A stretch of 34,013 nucleotides of DNA from Betaproteobacteria bacterium (GCA_009780885.1 WQZF01000023.1:1-34013); one strand, 5' to 3'; shown: positions 19,660 through 29,879, counted from the stretch's first letter. Notes: generated by a model from the sequence alone, not told the origin. A program made the numbers and translations.

Positions 19660-20586
19660 ATGGACATGAATAAGAAAGCTTCTTCCATGCACTCGCAGCG
19701 CGTCGAGAGCTTGAGCCATGCCCAGCGCGAGCGGCTGGCCTATATCGACTTCCGGCTCTACTTCCTTGGGGAGACAGGCCGCCCCGATCTGATCGACCGG
19801 TTCGGCGTAGCGCCAGCGGGCGCGACCCGTGATCTGGCGCTGTACCGTGAAATCGCCCCCGGGAATATCGAGTTCGATGGCAGCAGCAAGGTGTATCGGA
19901 TCGGGAAGCACTTTTTGCCGCTGTTCGAGCATGCCCCGCAGCGGATTCTGTCGTCACTGGCTCTGGGATTCGGCGAGGGGGTGAATGCGGCGTCGGTGCC
20001 GTTGTTGCCCTGCGAATCACCCTCGACCCTGAGCAATCCCAAGATGGATGTGTTGGCGCCGGTCTGTCGCGCTATCCACGCCAGGCGCCCGCTTGCCATC
20101 CATTACCACTCGATGAGCAGCGGCAGGACGCAGCGGGTCATCGTGCCTTTCGCCCTGGTGGACACGGGCCTGCGCTGGCACGTCCGCGCCTTCGACCGAA
20201 AGTCTGGCGAGTTCCGCGATTTCGTTATCACCCGCATTGAGGCCCCCGTGCTGGTGGACGAGGAAGCGCAAGCCCACGAACGCCCGGAGAACGACATTCA
20301 GTGGACGCGTATCGTCGAACTGGATTTTGTGCCGCATCCGCGTTTGGCCCGCCCCGAAATCGTCCGCATGGACTACGCGATGAGCGACGGCGCGATCCGG
20401 ATGCGCGTGCGCGCGGCGGTGGCCGGCTATATGCTGCTGCGCTGGAGCGTGGACTGCTCGCCCGATCACCGCCTCACCGAAGAGCAATACCGCCTGTGGC
20501 TGGCCGACCCACTGGCCTTGTATGGCGTCGAGAATGCGAAACTGGCGCCTGGTTACCAGGCGCCGACAAGAGAGAAGAAACGATAA
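19660..20586 (+). CDS. WYL-domain transcriptional regulator (BrxR/CapW type)
   Basis: The 308-residue protein has an N-terminal winged helix (about 22-85, with the FLGETGRPDLIDRFGVAPAG, ATRDLALYREIAPGN and SKVYRIGKHF stretches). A WYL domain follows (about 128-195, with the core reading LRWHVRAFDR in place of the classical W-Y-L), then a C-terminal dimerisation region. This three-part plan and the FGV...ATRDLALYRE pattern are those of BrxR/CapW regulators, which repress phage-defence operons (BREX, CBASS and others) until a ligand is sensed. Start codons at 19660 and 19666 are both possible; the ribosome site is weak. It is divergent from the membrane-protein pair and convergent with dinD. 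Confidence 0.85.
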   Translation: MDMNKKASSMHSQRVESLSHAQRERLAYIDFRLYFLGETGRPDLIDRFGVAPAGATRDLALYREIAPGNIEFDGSSKVYRIGKHFLPLFEHAPQRILSSLALGFGEGVNAASVPLLPCESPSTLSNPKMDVLAPVCRAIHARRPLAIHYHSMSSGRTQRVIVPFALVDTGLRWHVRAFDRKSGEFRDFVITRIEAPVLVDEEAQAHERPENDIQWTRIVELDFVPHPRLARPEIVRMDYAMSDGAIRMRVRAAVAGYMLLRWSVDCSPDHRLTEEQYRLWLADPLALYGVENAKLAPGYQAPTREKKR

Positions 20587-20645
20587 ACGGCGGCACGCAT
20601 AGAACGGCTCGGAAGCGCGCCTGACATGCGGAACCCACAAATGAA

Positions 20646-20673
20646 AACGCCCAGCCGGAAACGGTTGGGCGTT
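20646..20673. terminator. Terminator hairpin after the WYL gene
   Basis: AACGCCCAGCC and GGTTGGGCGTT pair (one G-U) around a short loop, 60 bp after the WYL stop. It closely resembles the hairpin at 16067-16103. The T run is weak. The rest of 20587-20912 holds only the AT-rich repeat. Confidence 0.6.
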
Positions 20674-20744
20674 GAACATAACGACGATGTTTTGGGATTC
20701 GCATATGCACTTCAATCTGCGAACCGAGTGTTTACTCCAGCCTA

Positions 20745-20821
20745 ATTTTCTAAATTTACTTAAATAATATTCCGCTACAGTAGTGTATTTTAATTAAAAA
20801 TTATTACAGTAATTTAGAATT
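20745..20821. repeat. AT-rich palindrome-ended repeat family 2, copy B
   Basis: ATTTTCTAAATTTACTTAAA at the left, CCGCTACAGTAGTG in the middle and ATTATTACAGTAATTTAGAA at the right repeat copy A nearly exactly at both ends, with a diverged centre. The right end differs in its last bases (GAATTTT for GAAAAT). It lies between the convergent WYL and DinD genes. Confidence 0.8.
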
Positions 20822-20912
20822 TTTTCCCCGGCCAGCAAAGGGTTGGGAGCAGTATTGATTCAATTCCATACACATCGAAACATAGGGCGGTAGCCGAAAT
20901 TCAAGGGGAAGT

Positions 20913-21764
20913 TCAATCGCCTTTTTTCCCGATTTGCTTTTTCCTGTCCGATTCAAGCTGCCGGATGCTCCTGTCCGGCGCGGGCAGGTTCTCCGGCATG
21001 GCGCCGCCCAGTTCCTTGATCGTCTGGCGCACCTTGCGGCCTACTTCGTGGTGCGTCCGGTTGGCCTGCGTCTTGCCGCGCACCTGATCGCGGCGCAGCT
21101 TATCCTCGGTCTGGGTCGCGCGGAACAGATTGGCCGCCAGTTTGGTGCTGCCCATGTGGTCGAGGATTTTCTGGCTCTTCTTCAGGCCCTTGCGGGCATG
21201 GATGTCTTTTGCGCCCAGTCCGCCATACAGCCCCTTATAGCCGTGATCCTGAAAAATGGCGTAATCCAGCGCGGTCTCCACCCCCGCGTCCTTTGCGGCA
21301 GCGGCAAGCTGCTTGTTATGGACGCTCAACTCGTTGCGGATGGCGAGGCGCTTTTCATCCTCGGACAATTGCGCGAACTTAGCCTCGTCGGCCAGTTCCT
21401 GCCGCCGGGTCTGCATGGCAAAGTAGGTCTGGCCATTGGCAATGACCGGCTTGGACGGATCGGCGTTCTGCACGATCAGATAGCAGGCGTAGCGGGACAG
21501 GCGCACGTCTTCCACTTCACGCTGTGCGCCGGAGCCGATGTCGACCATTTTGCGCACCTCCGCAAAATGGTCATCCACATGCTGACCGCTCCGGTGACAA
21601 GCCTCACGCGCCTTGGTCAAGACGGGCAGAAAATTGCGCCACTGGGGATATTCCAGCAGCGGCGCCAGGTCACGAGCCAGCCAGTATTCGTTGCCGTCCG
21701 GGTCGATCTGACGGATGCCGTCAAAGGAGGCTTGATGCTGCTGGCTCAGTTGTTTTCCGGTCAT
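20913..21764 (-). CDS. dinD: DNA damage-inducible protein D (DinD) homologue
   Basis: The 283-residue protein resembles E. coli DinD (about 274 residues): an N-terminal BRO-N-like part (FDGIRQIDPDGNEYWLARDL, LLEYPQWRNF, SRYACYLIVQNADPSKP), a central helical part (LAIRNELSVHNKQLAAAA, GLYGGLGAKDIHARKGL, MGSTKLAANLFRATQ) and a basic C-terminus. E. coli DinD is an SOS protein that limits RecA filament activity. The ATG at 21764 has AGGA at good spacing; a longer frame to 21821 would need TTG. I see no clear LexA box (CTGT-N8-ACAG) just upstream, so SOS control is not shown. It lies 66 bp after gcvP on the same strand. Confidence 0.88.
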   Translation of the reverse strand: MTGKQLSQQHQASFDGIRQIDPDGNEYWLARDLAPLLEYPQWRNFLPVLTKAREACHRSGQHVDDHFAEVRKMVDIGSGAQREVEDVRLSRYACYLIVQNADPSKPVIANGQTYFAMQTRRQELADEAKFAQLSEDEKRLAIRNELSVHNKQLAAAAKDAGVETALDYAIFQDHGYKGLYGGLGAKDIHARKGLKKSQKILDHMGSTKLAANLFRATQTEDKLRRDQVRGKTQANRTHHEVGRKVRQTIKELGGAMPENLPAPDRSIRQLESDRKKQIGKKGD

Positions 21765-21830
21765 AAAGGTTTTCCTGCGGATTGAAGGCTTGGACGAGAA
21801 TGCGTTGGGAGAGAGAATCAACGCGCCACC

Positions 21831-24716
21831 CTACTCCAGCACACAACACAAATTCCGATCCCCCCAGACATCATCAATCCGGTTCACGCTCGGCCAGAAT
21901 TTGTTTTCCGCAATCCAGGGGAGCGGGAAGACTGCTTGTTCGCGGGTGTAGGCGCGGTTCCACTCGTCCGTGAGGTCGGCCTGGGTGTGGGGGGCGTTTT
22001 TCAGCGGGTTGTCGGTGGCGTTCCATTCTCCCTGTTCGATGCGGCGGATTTCATCGCGGATGGAGATCATTGCCTCGATGAAGCGGTCGAGTTCGGAGAG
22101 GGGTTCCGATTCGGTGGGTTCGACCATCATCGTGCCCGCGACGGGGAACGAGACGGTGGGGGCGTGGAAGCCGTAGTCCATGAGGCGCTTGGCGATGTCG
22201 ATCTCGCTGATGCCGGTGGCGGCCTTGATGGGGCGGATGTCGAGGATGCATTCGTGCGCCACGCGCCCTTGCCTGCCGGTAAAGAGGACCGGGTAGTGGG
22301 CGCCGAGGCGGCGGGCGATGTAGTTGGCGTTGAGAATGGCGAGTTCGGTGGCGCGTTTCAGCCCTTCGCCGCCCATCATGGCGATGTACATCCACGAAAT
22401 GGGCAGGATGCTGGCCGAGCCATACGGGGCGGCGCTGACCGCGCCTTGTCCGCGATTGGGGCGCTGGCGGTTCGGCGCGTCTTCCGGCATGAAGACATGG
22501 TCGGGGGCAAAGGGCGCGAGGTGCGCGGCCAGGCCGATCGGTCCCATGCCCGGCCCTCCGCCTCCGTGCGGGATGGCGAAGCTCTTGTGCAGGTTCATGT
22601 GCGTGACATCCGCGCCGATGAAGGCCGGGGAAGTAAGTCCGATCAGGGCGTTGAGGTTTGCGCCGTCCATGTAGACCTGCCCGCCGTGCTCATGGACGAT
22701 CTGGCAGATTTCGCGGATGTCCTGCTCGAAGACGCCGTGGGTTGAGGGATAGGTAATCATCAGCGCCGCGAGTTCGTGCGCATGGGTGGCGGCCTTGGCT
22801 TTCAGGTCGCCGAGGTCTACGTCGCCATTGCTGCCGCAATCCACGACGATCACTTTCATGCCTGCCATCTGGGCGGAGGCCGGGTTGGTTCCGTGCGCCG
22901 ATTGGGGGATCAGGCATACGCGGCGGTGCGCTTGCCCACGGCTGGCGTGGTAGCGCGCAATGACGGCCAATCCGGCGTATTCGCCCTGCGCGCCGGAATT
23001 CGGCTGGATGCAGACGGCGGGGTAGCCGGTGATTTCGCATAGCCAGGCGGAGAGTTCGCGGATCATCTGCATCGTGCCGGCAGCTTCGTCTGCCGGGGCA
23101 AAGGGGTGGAGCGAGGCGAATTCCGGCCAGGTGATCGGCATCATGGCGGCCGCCGCATTGAGTTTCATCGTGCAGGAACCCAGCGGAATCATCGAGTGGT
23201 CGAGCGCGAGGTCTCGGTTTTGCAGGCGCTTGAGGTAGCGCAGCATCGCGTGTTCGGTGTGGTGCGCGTTGAATACGGGATGGCTGAGGATGGGATCGTC
23301 GCGCCGCAGCGCCGCAGGGAGGATTTCATGTGTTTCGGCGTGGTGGTCGAAGCTGTCGAAACTTGCTTCGTCGATGTGGATTCCAAAGGCGCGGAGCAGC
23401 GCGATGATGTCGGCGCGGGTCGTGGTTTCGTCCAGCGTAATGCCAAGGTTCAGTTCGTCGATCCGGCGCAGGTCGACACCCGCATCAAGGGCGGCCTCAA
23501 AGGCGCTGTTCGCCAGGCCGGGGTTGGAAAAGCCGAGAACCACCGTGTCGAAGAACGCCTGTTCGCGCACCTGCCGCCCCGAGTCGCGCAGGACCAGGCT
23601 CAGGATCGCGGCCAGCCGGTGGATGCGTCCGGCAATGGCGGCAAGGCCGCGCGGGCCATGCCAGACGGCATAGAACGCGGACATGTTGGCCAAGAGCGCC
23701 TGCGAGGTGCAGATGTTGGAATTGGCCTTTTCGCGCCGGATATGCTGTTCGCGCGTTTGCAGGCTCATGCGGCAGGCGCGTTTGCCGCGCGCGTCTTTGG
23801 AGACGCCGATGATGCGGCCCGGCATCGCCCGGACATGGGCGGTGCGGGTGGCGAAATAAGCGGCGTGCGGGCCGCCGAATCCCATCGGGATGCCGAAACG
23901 CTGCATGGAACCCAGCGCAATGTCGGCTCCGAGCGCGCCGGGACTCTTGAGCAATACGAGCGCCATCGGGTCGGCCGCCACGGCGACGATCGTCCCGCGC
24001 GCCTTGAGTTTGGAAATGAATTGGCTCAAATCCTTCACTTCGCCGTTCATGCCCGGATATTGGAGCAGCGCGCCGAAGGCTTCGTGCCGCGCTGTGTCCT
24101 CCACTGCGTCTTCCATGTTCGCGACGATGATCTCGAAGCCAAGTCCCTGCGCGCGGGTGCGCAGCACGTCGAGCGTCTGCGGCAGGCAAGCGGCATCGAC
24201 AAGGAAGCTGTTCGAGCCTGACCTGGAGATACGGCGTGCCATCGTCATTGCCTCGGCGGCGGCGGTTGCTTCGTCGAGGAGCGAAGCGTTGGCGACATCC
24301 ATTCCGGTGAGGTCGACGACCATTTGCTGGAAGGTGAGCAGGGCTTCAAGCCGCCCCTGGGCGACTTCGGCCTGATAGGGCGTGTAGGAGGTATACCAGC
24401 CGGGATTTTCCAGCACATTGCGGAGGATGACTGCCGGGGTGTACGTGCCGTGGTAACCGAGGCCGATCATCGCTTTTCTTGGAGTATTTTTTGCGGCGAT
24501 CTCGCGCAGGCGAAGCAGCGCCTGCTGTTCGTCGAGGGCCGGGCCAAGCTCCAGCGCTTTTGGCAGGCGGATGGCCTGCGGCATGGTTTGCGCGATGAGT
24601 TCGCCGGGTTCGGCAACGCCAATCGCGGCGCAGATGCGGGCGATTTCCTCCGTGGAAGAACCCAGGTGGCGGGAAGCGAAATCGTCGTGGCGGATGAGTT
24701 CGGCCAGGGTGCTCAT
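21831..24716 (-). CDS. gcvP: Glycine dehydrogenase (decarboxylating), P-protein
   Basis: The 961-residue single-chain P-protein decarboxylates glycine with pyridoxal phosphate and passes the aminomethyl group to GcvH. The N-terminal half begins with [20 protein letters not shown], and contains [15 protein letters not shown] and [13 protein letters not shown]. The C-terminal half carries the PLP-lysine site in [20 protein letters not shown]. The length is normal for the fused form. It starts 4 bp after gcvH, so gcvT-gcvH-gcvP are co-transcribed. Confidence 0.97.
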   Translation of the reverse strand: MSTLAELIRHDDFASRHLGSSTEEIARICAAIGVAEPGELIAQTMPQAIRLPKALELGPALDEQQALLRLREIAAKNTPRKAMIGLGYHGTYTPAVILRNVLENPGWYTSYTPYQAEVAQGRLEALLTFQQMVVDLTGMDVANASLLDEATAAAEAMTMARRISRSGSNSFLVDAACLPQTLDVLRTRAQGLGFEIIVANMEDAVEDTARHEAFGALLQYPGMNGEVKDLSQFISKLKARGTIVAVAADPMALVLLKSPGALGADIALGSMQRFGIPMGFGGPHAAYFATRTAHVRAMPGRIIGVSKDARGKRACRMSLQTREQHIRREKANSNICTSQALLANMSAFYAVWHGPRGLAAIAGRIHRLAAILSLVLRDSGRQVREQAFFDTVVLGFSNPGLANSAFEAALDAGVDLRRIDELNLGITLDETTTRADIIALLRAFGIHIDEASFDSFDHHAETHEILPAALRRDDPILSHPVFNAHHTEHAMLRYLKRLQNRDLALDHSMIPLGSCTMKLNAAAAMMPITWPEFASLHPFAPADEAAGTMQMIRELSAWLCEITGYPAVCIQPNSGAQGEYAGLAVIARYHASRGQAHRRVCLIPQSAHGTNPASAQMAGMKVIVVDCGSNGDVDLGDLKAKAATHAHELAALMITYPSTHGVFEQDIREICQIVHEHGGQVYMDGANLNALIGLTSPAFIGADVTHMNLHKSFAIPHGGGGPGMGPIGLAAHLAPFAPDHVFMPEDAPNRQRPNRGQGAVSAAPYGSASILPISWMYIAMMGGEGLKRATELAILNANYIARRLGAHYPVLFTGRQGRVAHECILDIRPIKAATGISEIDIAKRLMDYGFHAPTVSFPVAGTMMVEPTESEPLSELDRFIEAMISIRDEIRRIEQGEWNATDNPLKNAPHTQADLTDEWNRAYTREQAVFPLPWIAENKFWPSVNRIDDVWGDRNLCCVLE

Positions 24717-24720
24717 AGGC

Positions 24721-25104
24721 TTATTCTTCGGCAGTCGTGGATTGGTAGGCGGCGGCGTCCATCAGGGATTCCATGCCCTTATCGGAAGGAAGCAGCTTGA
24801 AGAGCCAGGCGGCGTAGGCGTCGGCGTTGAGGCCCTCGGGGGCGTCGACCAGCGCCTGGTTGACGGCAATGACTTCGCCCGCAATGGGGGAGTAAACATC
24901 GGAAGCCGCCTTGACCGATTCGACGACCGCGCAGTTTTCCCTGGCGGCCAGCTTGCGGCCCATTTCGGGCAGTTCGAGGAAAACGATGTCGCCCAGGGCT
25001 TCCTGGGCATGATCGGTGATGCCGACCGCGACGGAGCCGTCGTCTTCAAGGCGTACCCATTCATGGGTGTCGGTGTACTTCAGTTCGGCGGGAACTTTGC
25101 TCAT
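24721..25104 (-). CDS. gcvH: Glycine cleavage system H protein
   Basis: The 127-residue lipoyl carrier shuttles the aminomethyl group between the P, T and L proteins. Lys65 in [14 protein letters not shown] is the lipoylation site. The opening ([14 protein letters not shown]) and [19 protein letters not shown] match the family. GGAG precedes the ATG. The gap to gcvT is 41 bp and to gcvP 4 bp. Confidence 0.97.
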   Translation of the reverse strand: MSKVPAELKYTDTHEWVRLEDDGSVAVGITDHAQEALGDIVFLELPEMGRKLAARENCAVVESVKAASDVYSPIAGEVIAVNQALVDAPEGLNADAYAAWLFKLLPSDKGMESLMDAAAYQSTTAEE

Positions 25105-25145
25105 GGGAATCTCCGGTGGGGATGAAGAAAAAAGGTGTAAGTGTT

Positions 25146-26255
25146 TCAGACGAGCGCCTTGCCGTTGCGCACGAAAGGCAGCTTGACCGACAGCGCGGGC
25201 AGGCGTTTGCCCCGGATTTCGACTTCGACTTTTTCGCCTGCGTTGGCCTCAAGCGGCAGACGGGCAAAGGCGATGGATTTTTCCAGCGTCGGCGAAAAGC
25301 TGCCGCTGGTCGTTTCCCCCGCGCCAGCGGCAGTAAATACCGGCATGTGGGCGCGCAGCACGCCGCGCTCTTCGAGCACGATCCCGAGCAGCTTATGGGT
25401 GGCAGGATTGGCTTCGAGGGCCGCGCGGCCGCTGAAGGCGCGCGCCGGGTCGCTGAAGTCGACCGTCCAGGCAAGCCCCGAATCGAGGGGCGAGACGCTT
25501 TCATCCATGTCCTGGCCGTAGAGATTCATCCCGGCTTCGAGGCGCAAGGTGTCGCGCGCGCCGAGGCCGCAGGGCCGCACCCCGGCGCCAAGCAGCGCCT
25601 GCCAGATTGCTTCTGCCCGAGTGGCGGGCAAAGTCAGCTCAAAGCCGTCTTCGCCGGTGTAGCCGGTGCGGCCAATGAAAATCTCACCGATTTGCGCGCC
25701 GGAAAACGGGGGCAGCGTTTCACTGCCGGCTTTCAGATCGGGGAGCGCCAGCCAGGTTTTCTCCCGCGCTTTCGGCCCCTGCACGGCAATCATCGCAAGG
25801 TCGCGCCGTTCGGTGAGACTGAGCTTGAACGCATGGCTGGCGATATGTTTGCGCATCCAGTCCACGTCTTTCGCGGCAGTGCCCGCATTGACCACGATCC
25901 GGTAATGCTCGTCGTCGAATCGGTAGACGATGAGATCGTCGATCACGCCGCCATCTTCACGCAACATGCAGGAATAGAGCGCCTTGCCGGGAACACCCGC
26001 GCGGGCGAGCCGGGCGACGTCGTTGGCGAGCAAGGCGCGCAGCCAGACGGTGGAGTCGGCCCCTTCGATGTCGAGCGCGAGCATGTGCGAGACATCGAAC
26101 ATGCCGGCATCGCGCCGCACCGCGTGGTGCTCGTCGATCTGCGAGCCGTAATGGATCGGCATGTGCCAGCCGGCAAAATCGACCATGCGCGCCCCGGCAG
26201 CAAGGTGGGCTTCGTGGAATGGGGTATGGAGGGGAGGGGAAGCAATATCGTTCAT
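25146..26255 (-). CDS. gcvT: Glycine cleavage system T protein (aminomethyltransferase)
   Basis: The 369-residue protein transfers the methylene unit to tetrahydrofolate and releases ammonia. Typical stretches are [75 protein letters not shown] and a C-terminal GKRLPA. I chose the ATG at 26255; the frame opens slightly further with a TTG at 26276, but neither has a strong ribosome site. It is the first gene of the operon. The 190 bp upstream hold no convincing glycine riboswitch. Confidence 0.96.
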   Translation of the reverse strand: MNDIASPPLHTPFHEAHLAAGARMVDFAGWHMPIHYGSQIDEHHAVRRDAGMFDVSHMLALDIEGADSTVWLRALLANDVARLARAGVPGKALYSCMLREDGGVIDDLIVYRFDDEHYRIVVNAGTAAKDVDWMRKHIASHAFKLSLTERRDLAMIAVQGPKAREKTWLALPDLKAGSETLPPFSGAQIGEIFIGRTGYTGEDGFELTLPATRAEAIWQALLGAGVRPCGLGARDTLRLEAGMNLYGQDMDESVSPLDSGLAWTVDFSDPARAFSGRAALEANPATHKLLGIVLEERGVLRAHMPVFTAAGAGETTSGSFSPTLEKSIAFARLPLEANAGEKVEVEIRGKRLPALSVKLPFVRNGKALV

Positions 26256-26446
26256 GGTGGCGGCAGTGGAAGTCAAGGAAATTGTGCCAACGATAGTACC
26301 GTTTTGAAGGAAAGCACAAGCGCGGACGGGGCGGATATTTCGCCGCGTGGATATGACTTTCTGCCGGTTGATGTCGATATGGACAGGCAGGCTGGCGGCC
26401 TGAAGAATCTGTCCGGCAATGTATTTGCCCCGGCAGGAGTTATGGC

Positions 26447-29143
26447 CTAGAGCTTCTGCAACTGCGCGCGCGCCTGATCGGCGCCGCTGCCCTGCGGTTG
26501 AAGCTCCAGATAGGTGGTGTAGGCTTGCCTGGCCCTGGTCTTGTCGCCTCCATGGAAACAGGCGTCGCCGAGGTTGAGATAGGCGACTGCGCGCGAGGGG
26601 TCGATCTTCAGGGCGTTCTCCAGCCAGCGCGCCGCTTCGGTGTAGCGCTGCTGCCGGTAATAGACAAAACCGAGATTGTTCGCCGCCAGGGCAAAATCCG
26701 GGCGCAGCTTCAGCGCCTCGGTGAATTCCGCTGCCGCCTCGTCGTAGCGCTTCTCGCGGTACAACTGGAGGCCACGGTCGTTGATCCGCTGGGCGCGCTG
26801 GCGGTCGGATATGGGCGCGGCGGCCGGGACGATCAGGGTGCTCTGTCCGCCCTGAAGGTTGGCAACGGTCACCGGCGCTTCGCCGCTGGCTCCGGACTTG
26901 GCATCCTGTACCGCATCGACGCGGCTGTTGAGGGCGATGGCCTCAGCCGAGAATTGGGGTGTGTCGGCATTGAGGAATTCCTGATTGCCCGGCAACTGGA
27001 GCACGAATTCTCCGCCCTGCGAGCCGGGCAGGCTGCCGAACGCCGGCGTCTGCTGCGATACCGCCGAGACCGCTGGCGCCAGGTAGGCAGCCAGTTCGGT
27101 TCCCGTGATCAGTCCATCGCCGTTCAGGTCGCCCTTGCCCGACAATGCCTGCAACAGCACCCAGGTGAATACCGAATGGCCGTTGGGGCCGCTGTCGGCT
27201 ACCTGTTGATCGGCGCCGCCGGCAGTCAGCATCTGCCGTGCGGTGCGGCGCGCGTTTTCGCGCAGGAACGATGAGGACGACGATCCGCCGCGCGTCAGCC
27301 CCAGGCCGCTGTAGCAGGCATCCATCACGAACAGCACATGCTTGGCCTGCATGCTTTCGGAAATGTTCTGGATATCGGTCATCGCGATGGCGTCGGCGGC
27401 AAATTCCCTTGGGTCCGAGTCCACCGGGATGATGTAGCCCAGATCGCGGCCGGATGCGAGCCGGCGGGTGGCGCCGTGGCCGGCGAAGAAGACGAAGACG
27501 CGGTCGTTTTTCTGTGTGCGTCCCTCGGCCAGGCGATCGTGAAACGCCGCCAGGATGTTGTTGCGGGTGGCCTCGCGGTTTTTCAGCACGATCACTTGCG
27601 AGGACGGAAAACCGAACTGGCCGGTGAGCGTGTCGGCAACAGCCTGCGCATCCCGGCTGGCGTATTCCAGTTTCGGCCAGTTCGCGTAGTCGTCGACGCC
27701 GATGACGATGGCCCAGGATTTTTCATAACCGGTAGTGACAGTAGCATTGTTGCTGCCGGCATTTCCGCGCGCGCGGCTGACGGAGAAATCGCGCCCGTTC
27801 CAGCCGGCGAACTGGTAGCCGTCGGCAATCAGCCGGTCCAGTATCTGCGGCAACGCCTTCACCGCGCGGTCGTGGATGTCATGGAACAGGATGATGCCGC
27901 GCTGCTCCTTCTGCACCTGGTCGAGTACGCGCTGCACGATGGATTCGGGCACCGGGTCGGCCCAGTCGAGTGAATCGATGTTCCACATGATCGACTTCAG
28001 CCCGGCCTCGCCCAACAGTTGCAGCCCTTCGGCGTTGCGCGCGCCGTAAGGGAAGCGAAACAGCGGCGCGCGCTGGTCGCCGACATGGCGCAGCAAGGTA
28101 TCGGCGCCCATCACCTGCTCGCGCAACGCATCGCCGCTGGTGCGCGAGAGTTGGGCGTGGGTGAGGCTGTGGTTGCCCACCGCATAGCCATCGGTCATCA
28201 ACTGGCGGCTGATGCCTGCCATCGCACCGAGCGTCACCTTGCCGTCGGCGCTTACCGTGCCAATATTGCGGCCAACCTCAAAGAACACGCCCGGCACATC
28301 GTAGCGCTTGAGGATGGCAACGATCTCGTCGGTCCAGACCTTGTGCGGGCCGTCGTCGAAACTCAGCACCACGGTCTTCGGCGGCAGGTCGCGACCAAAG
28401 ATCTCGCGCTCGCTGTCCTTCATCGACATCGGGTACGGCTCGATCACGCCATAGTCGCGCAGGATCGCCTCGCGGCTGTATTGCTTGCGCAGGTGGGCGA
28501 CGTAATCCTCCCACTTCTCGCGCTTCATCGCGATGGCCCGGGAGCGCTCGAAGCGGCTGAAGATGCGGGTGACTTCCTGGTTGTAATTACGCTCGATCTC
28601 GTCGAGCGCGTCCAGGTCTTCGCCGATGCGCCTGTGCAGCTTTACCGCCGGCAGCGAGGAATCGGCGCCAATCCGTTCGTGCAGATCGCGCAGCGTTTCG
28701 CGAAAGGCCAGGCGGTCGGCATCGTACAGATCCGGAGCCGATTCGATATAGTCCAGCAACGTGCCCAGGGTTGCAAAGCGCTGCGACTGGCCGTTGCCGA
28801 GCAACCCGGAAAACTGGCGCGCGGTGGCTTCGCGTTGTTCCAGCCCCTCGTGAAACAATTGCTGGCCGATCCGGGTCGAGCTTGCGCGGTCGTGCCCGGA
28901 TTGCGCGTTTTCATCGGCCAGCAGCACGATGATGCGGCGGAAGGTATCCAGTTGCTTCTGCAATGCGGCCAACAATGGCGCGGCGGCAGGGTCTTCGCGG
29001 CTGGCTGCCGCATCGCCCGGCGCCAGGGTTGGCGCGGTGCGGGCATCATCCTGTTTCCCGCAGCCGGCGATGGAGAGCAGCACCAACAGCAAAACGAATG
29101 CCAACAGGCGGCACGAAAACGATGGACGATGGGGCGCAGGCAT
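26447..29143 (-). CDS. Lipoprotein fusing NodB polysaccharide deacetylase, caspase-like domain and TPR repeats
   Basis: The 898-residue protein starts with a lipoprotein signal (lipobox I-A-G-Cys28). A helical region of unknown family follows (about 55-245). The NodB deacetylase domain (about 255-455) has all five motifs: SFDDGP (261-266), HSLTH (325-329), RFPYG (363-367), DSLDW (390-394) and LFHD (419-422). The caspase/peptidase C14 domain (about 472-720) has the catalytic pair His556 (FFAGHG) and Cys610 (DACYSG), plus an EF-hand-type loop [12 protein letters not shown] (672-683). Three or so TPR units end the protein (about 785-885). It should sit on the periplasmic face of the outer or inner membrane. 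The upstream frame extends into a repeat; ATG 29143 is chosen because the signal peptide follows it. Substrate and partners are unknown. Confidence 0.9.
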   Translation of the reverse strand: MPAPHRPSFSCRLLAFVLLLVLLSIAGCGKQDDARTAPTLAPGDAAASREDPAAAPLLAALQKQLDTFRRIIVLLADENAQSGHDRASSTRIGQQLFHEGLEQREATARQFSGLLGNGQSQRFATLGTLLDYIESAPDLYDADRLAFRETLRDLHERIGADSSLPAVKLHRRIGEDLDALDEIERNYNQEVTRIFSRFERSRAIAMKREKWEDYVAHLRKQYSREAILRDYGVIEPYPMSMKDSEREIFGRDLPPKTVVLSFDDGPHKVWTDEIVAILKRYDVPGVFFEVGRNIGTVSADGKVTLGAMAGISRQLMTDGYAVGNHSLTHAQLSRTSGDALREQVMGADTLLRHVGDQRAPLFRFPYGARNAEGLQLLGEAGLKSIMWNIDSLDWADPVPESIVQRVLDQVQKEQRGIILFHDIHDRAVKALPQILDRLIADGYQFAGWNGRDFSVSRARGNAGSNNATVTTGYEKSWAIVIGVDDYANWPKLEYASRDAQAVADTLTGQFGFPSSQVIVLKNREATRNNILAAFHDRLAEGRTQKNDRVFVFFAGHGATRRLASGRDLGYIIPVDSDPREFAADAIAMTDIQNISESMQAKHVLFVMDACYSGLGLTRGGSSSSSFLRENARRTARQMLTAGGADQQVADSGPNGHSVFTWVLLQALSGKGDLNGDGLITGTELAAYLAPAVSAVSQQTPAFGSLPGSQGGEFVLQLPGNQEFLNADTPQFSAEAIALNSRVDAVQDAKSGASGEAPVTVANLQGGQSTLIVPAAAPISDRQRAQRINDRGLQLYREKRYDEAAAEFTEALKLRPDFALAANNLGFVYYRQQRYTEAARWLENALKIDPSRAVAYLNLGDACFHGGDKTRARQAYTTYLELQPQGSGADQARAQLQKL

Positions 29144-29195
29144 GGACAGACTCGGTTTTCGCGATGTCGGGATAAGGAAGTATGGAAATTCTATA

Positions 29196-29356
29196 GGATG
29201 CTCTGAATAAGTCGAGCGGAAAGCGTGCGCTGCGGATTGGGATGGGATGCAAGACGCAAACCACAGCGAACCCTGAAGGTATCGCGAGGATTTGCAACGC
29301 CGCAGACCGCCCAACTCCGCAGATGCACGCGGCGCGGTGACTTGTTCAGAGCATCC
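29196..29356. repeat. Dispersed repeat family 1, copy 3
   Basis: This is a 161-bp element bounded by GGATGCTCTGAATAAGTC and GACTTGTTCAGAGCATCC. It matches the copy at the window start over nearly its full length. It lies in the upstream region of the deacetylase-caspase gene, and its sequence stays open in that gene's frame. That frame encodes a spurious N-terminal extension containing YSEHP-type peptides. The 29144-29470 gap has no gene. Confidence 0.88.
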
Positions 29357-29378
29357 TACAGGATGCTCTGAACAAGTC
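29339..29378 (+). repeat. Perfect 18-bp hairpin formed by a repeat end and its inverted copy
   Basis: The right end of the family 1 element (GACTTGTTCAGAGCATCC) is followed after TACA by its exact reverse complement (GGATGCTCTGAACAAGTC), then GATCGTTTTTT. It may be the remnant of a second element inserted head to tail. With the T run, the hairpin could also stop rightward transcription. Confidence 0.75.
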
Positions 29379-29421
29379 GATCGTTTTTTGGCCGGCAACT
29401 GAAAAAATGGGAACTCCCATG

Positions 29422-29450
29422 AAAAACGCCCGCATGATGCGGGCGTTTTT
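29422..29450 (-). terminator. Terminator of the DUF2892 gene (bidirectional shape)
   Basis: AAAAACGCCCGCAT and ATGCGGGCGTTTTT form a perfect 14-bp stem with a one-base centre. It lies 21 bp beyond the stop of the small membrane protein and has T runs on both strands. Confidence 0.85.
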
Positions 29451-29470
29451 CGTCGAAGCCGGCCAGGGGC

Positions 29471-29668
29471 TCAGGACTTCTTGCCGAGGGGGCAGGTGTT
29501 GAGGCCCAGCAGGGGGTAGAAGGGGCAGAATCTGAACAGGCCGGTGAGCAGCGGGATCACGCCCAGCCAGCCCCACCATCCCACGATGCCCAGGGCAGCC
29601 AGAGCGATCAGGACGATGCCAAGCGCGATGCGCAGAATGCGGTCGATGCCGCCAACGTTGAATTTCAT
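29471..29668 (-). CDS. DUF2892 (YgaP-like) small inner-membrane protein
   Basis: The 65-residue protein begins MKFNVGGIDRILRIALGIVL and has two hydrophobic helices (about 10-31 and 33-50), followed by CPFYPLLGLNTCPLGKKS. This is the DUF2892 pattern, also found as the membrane part of the YgaP rhodanese. The two Cys residues near the C-terminus are conserved in the family. The function of the stand-alone form is not established. It lies just after tRNA-Ala on the same strand and ends in a strong terminator. Confidence 0.88.
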   Translation of the reverse strand: MKFNVGGIDRILRIALGIVLIALAALGIVGWWGWLGVIPLLTGLFRFCPFYPLLGLNTCPLGKKS

Positions 29669-29698
29669 TGGGGATTCCTCTTTGAGTTGGGGTTTTTA

Positions 29699-29774
<76 letters not shown>

Positions 29775-29879
29775 ACGGTGAGGGGCTCATTCTAAAACAT
29801 TTTTCTGCGCTGCCAAACGCGCAAGTTTTCGAAAACTGCGGGTTTTCTGCTTTTTTCCGGTCTCCCGGGCTGAAATAAA

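Noticed and set aside
26256-26446. Glycine riboswitch upstream of gcvT
   Set aside because: On the minus strand there are fragments such as CCGGGGCAA and GCCGGACAGA, but the GGAGAG opening and tandem aptamer pattern are missing, so I do not call it.
29144-29398. 85-residue N-terminal extension of the deacetylase-caspase protein
   Set aside because: It translates a family 1 repeat and would bury the lipoprotein signal peptide inside the chain; the ATG at 29143 gives a normal signal.
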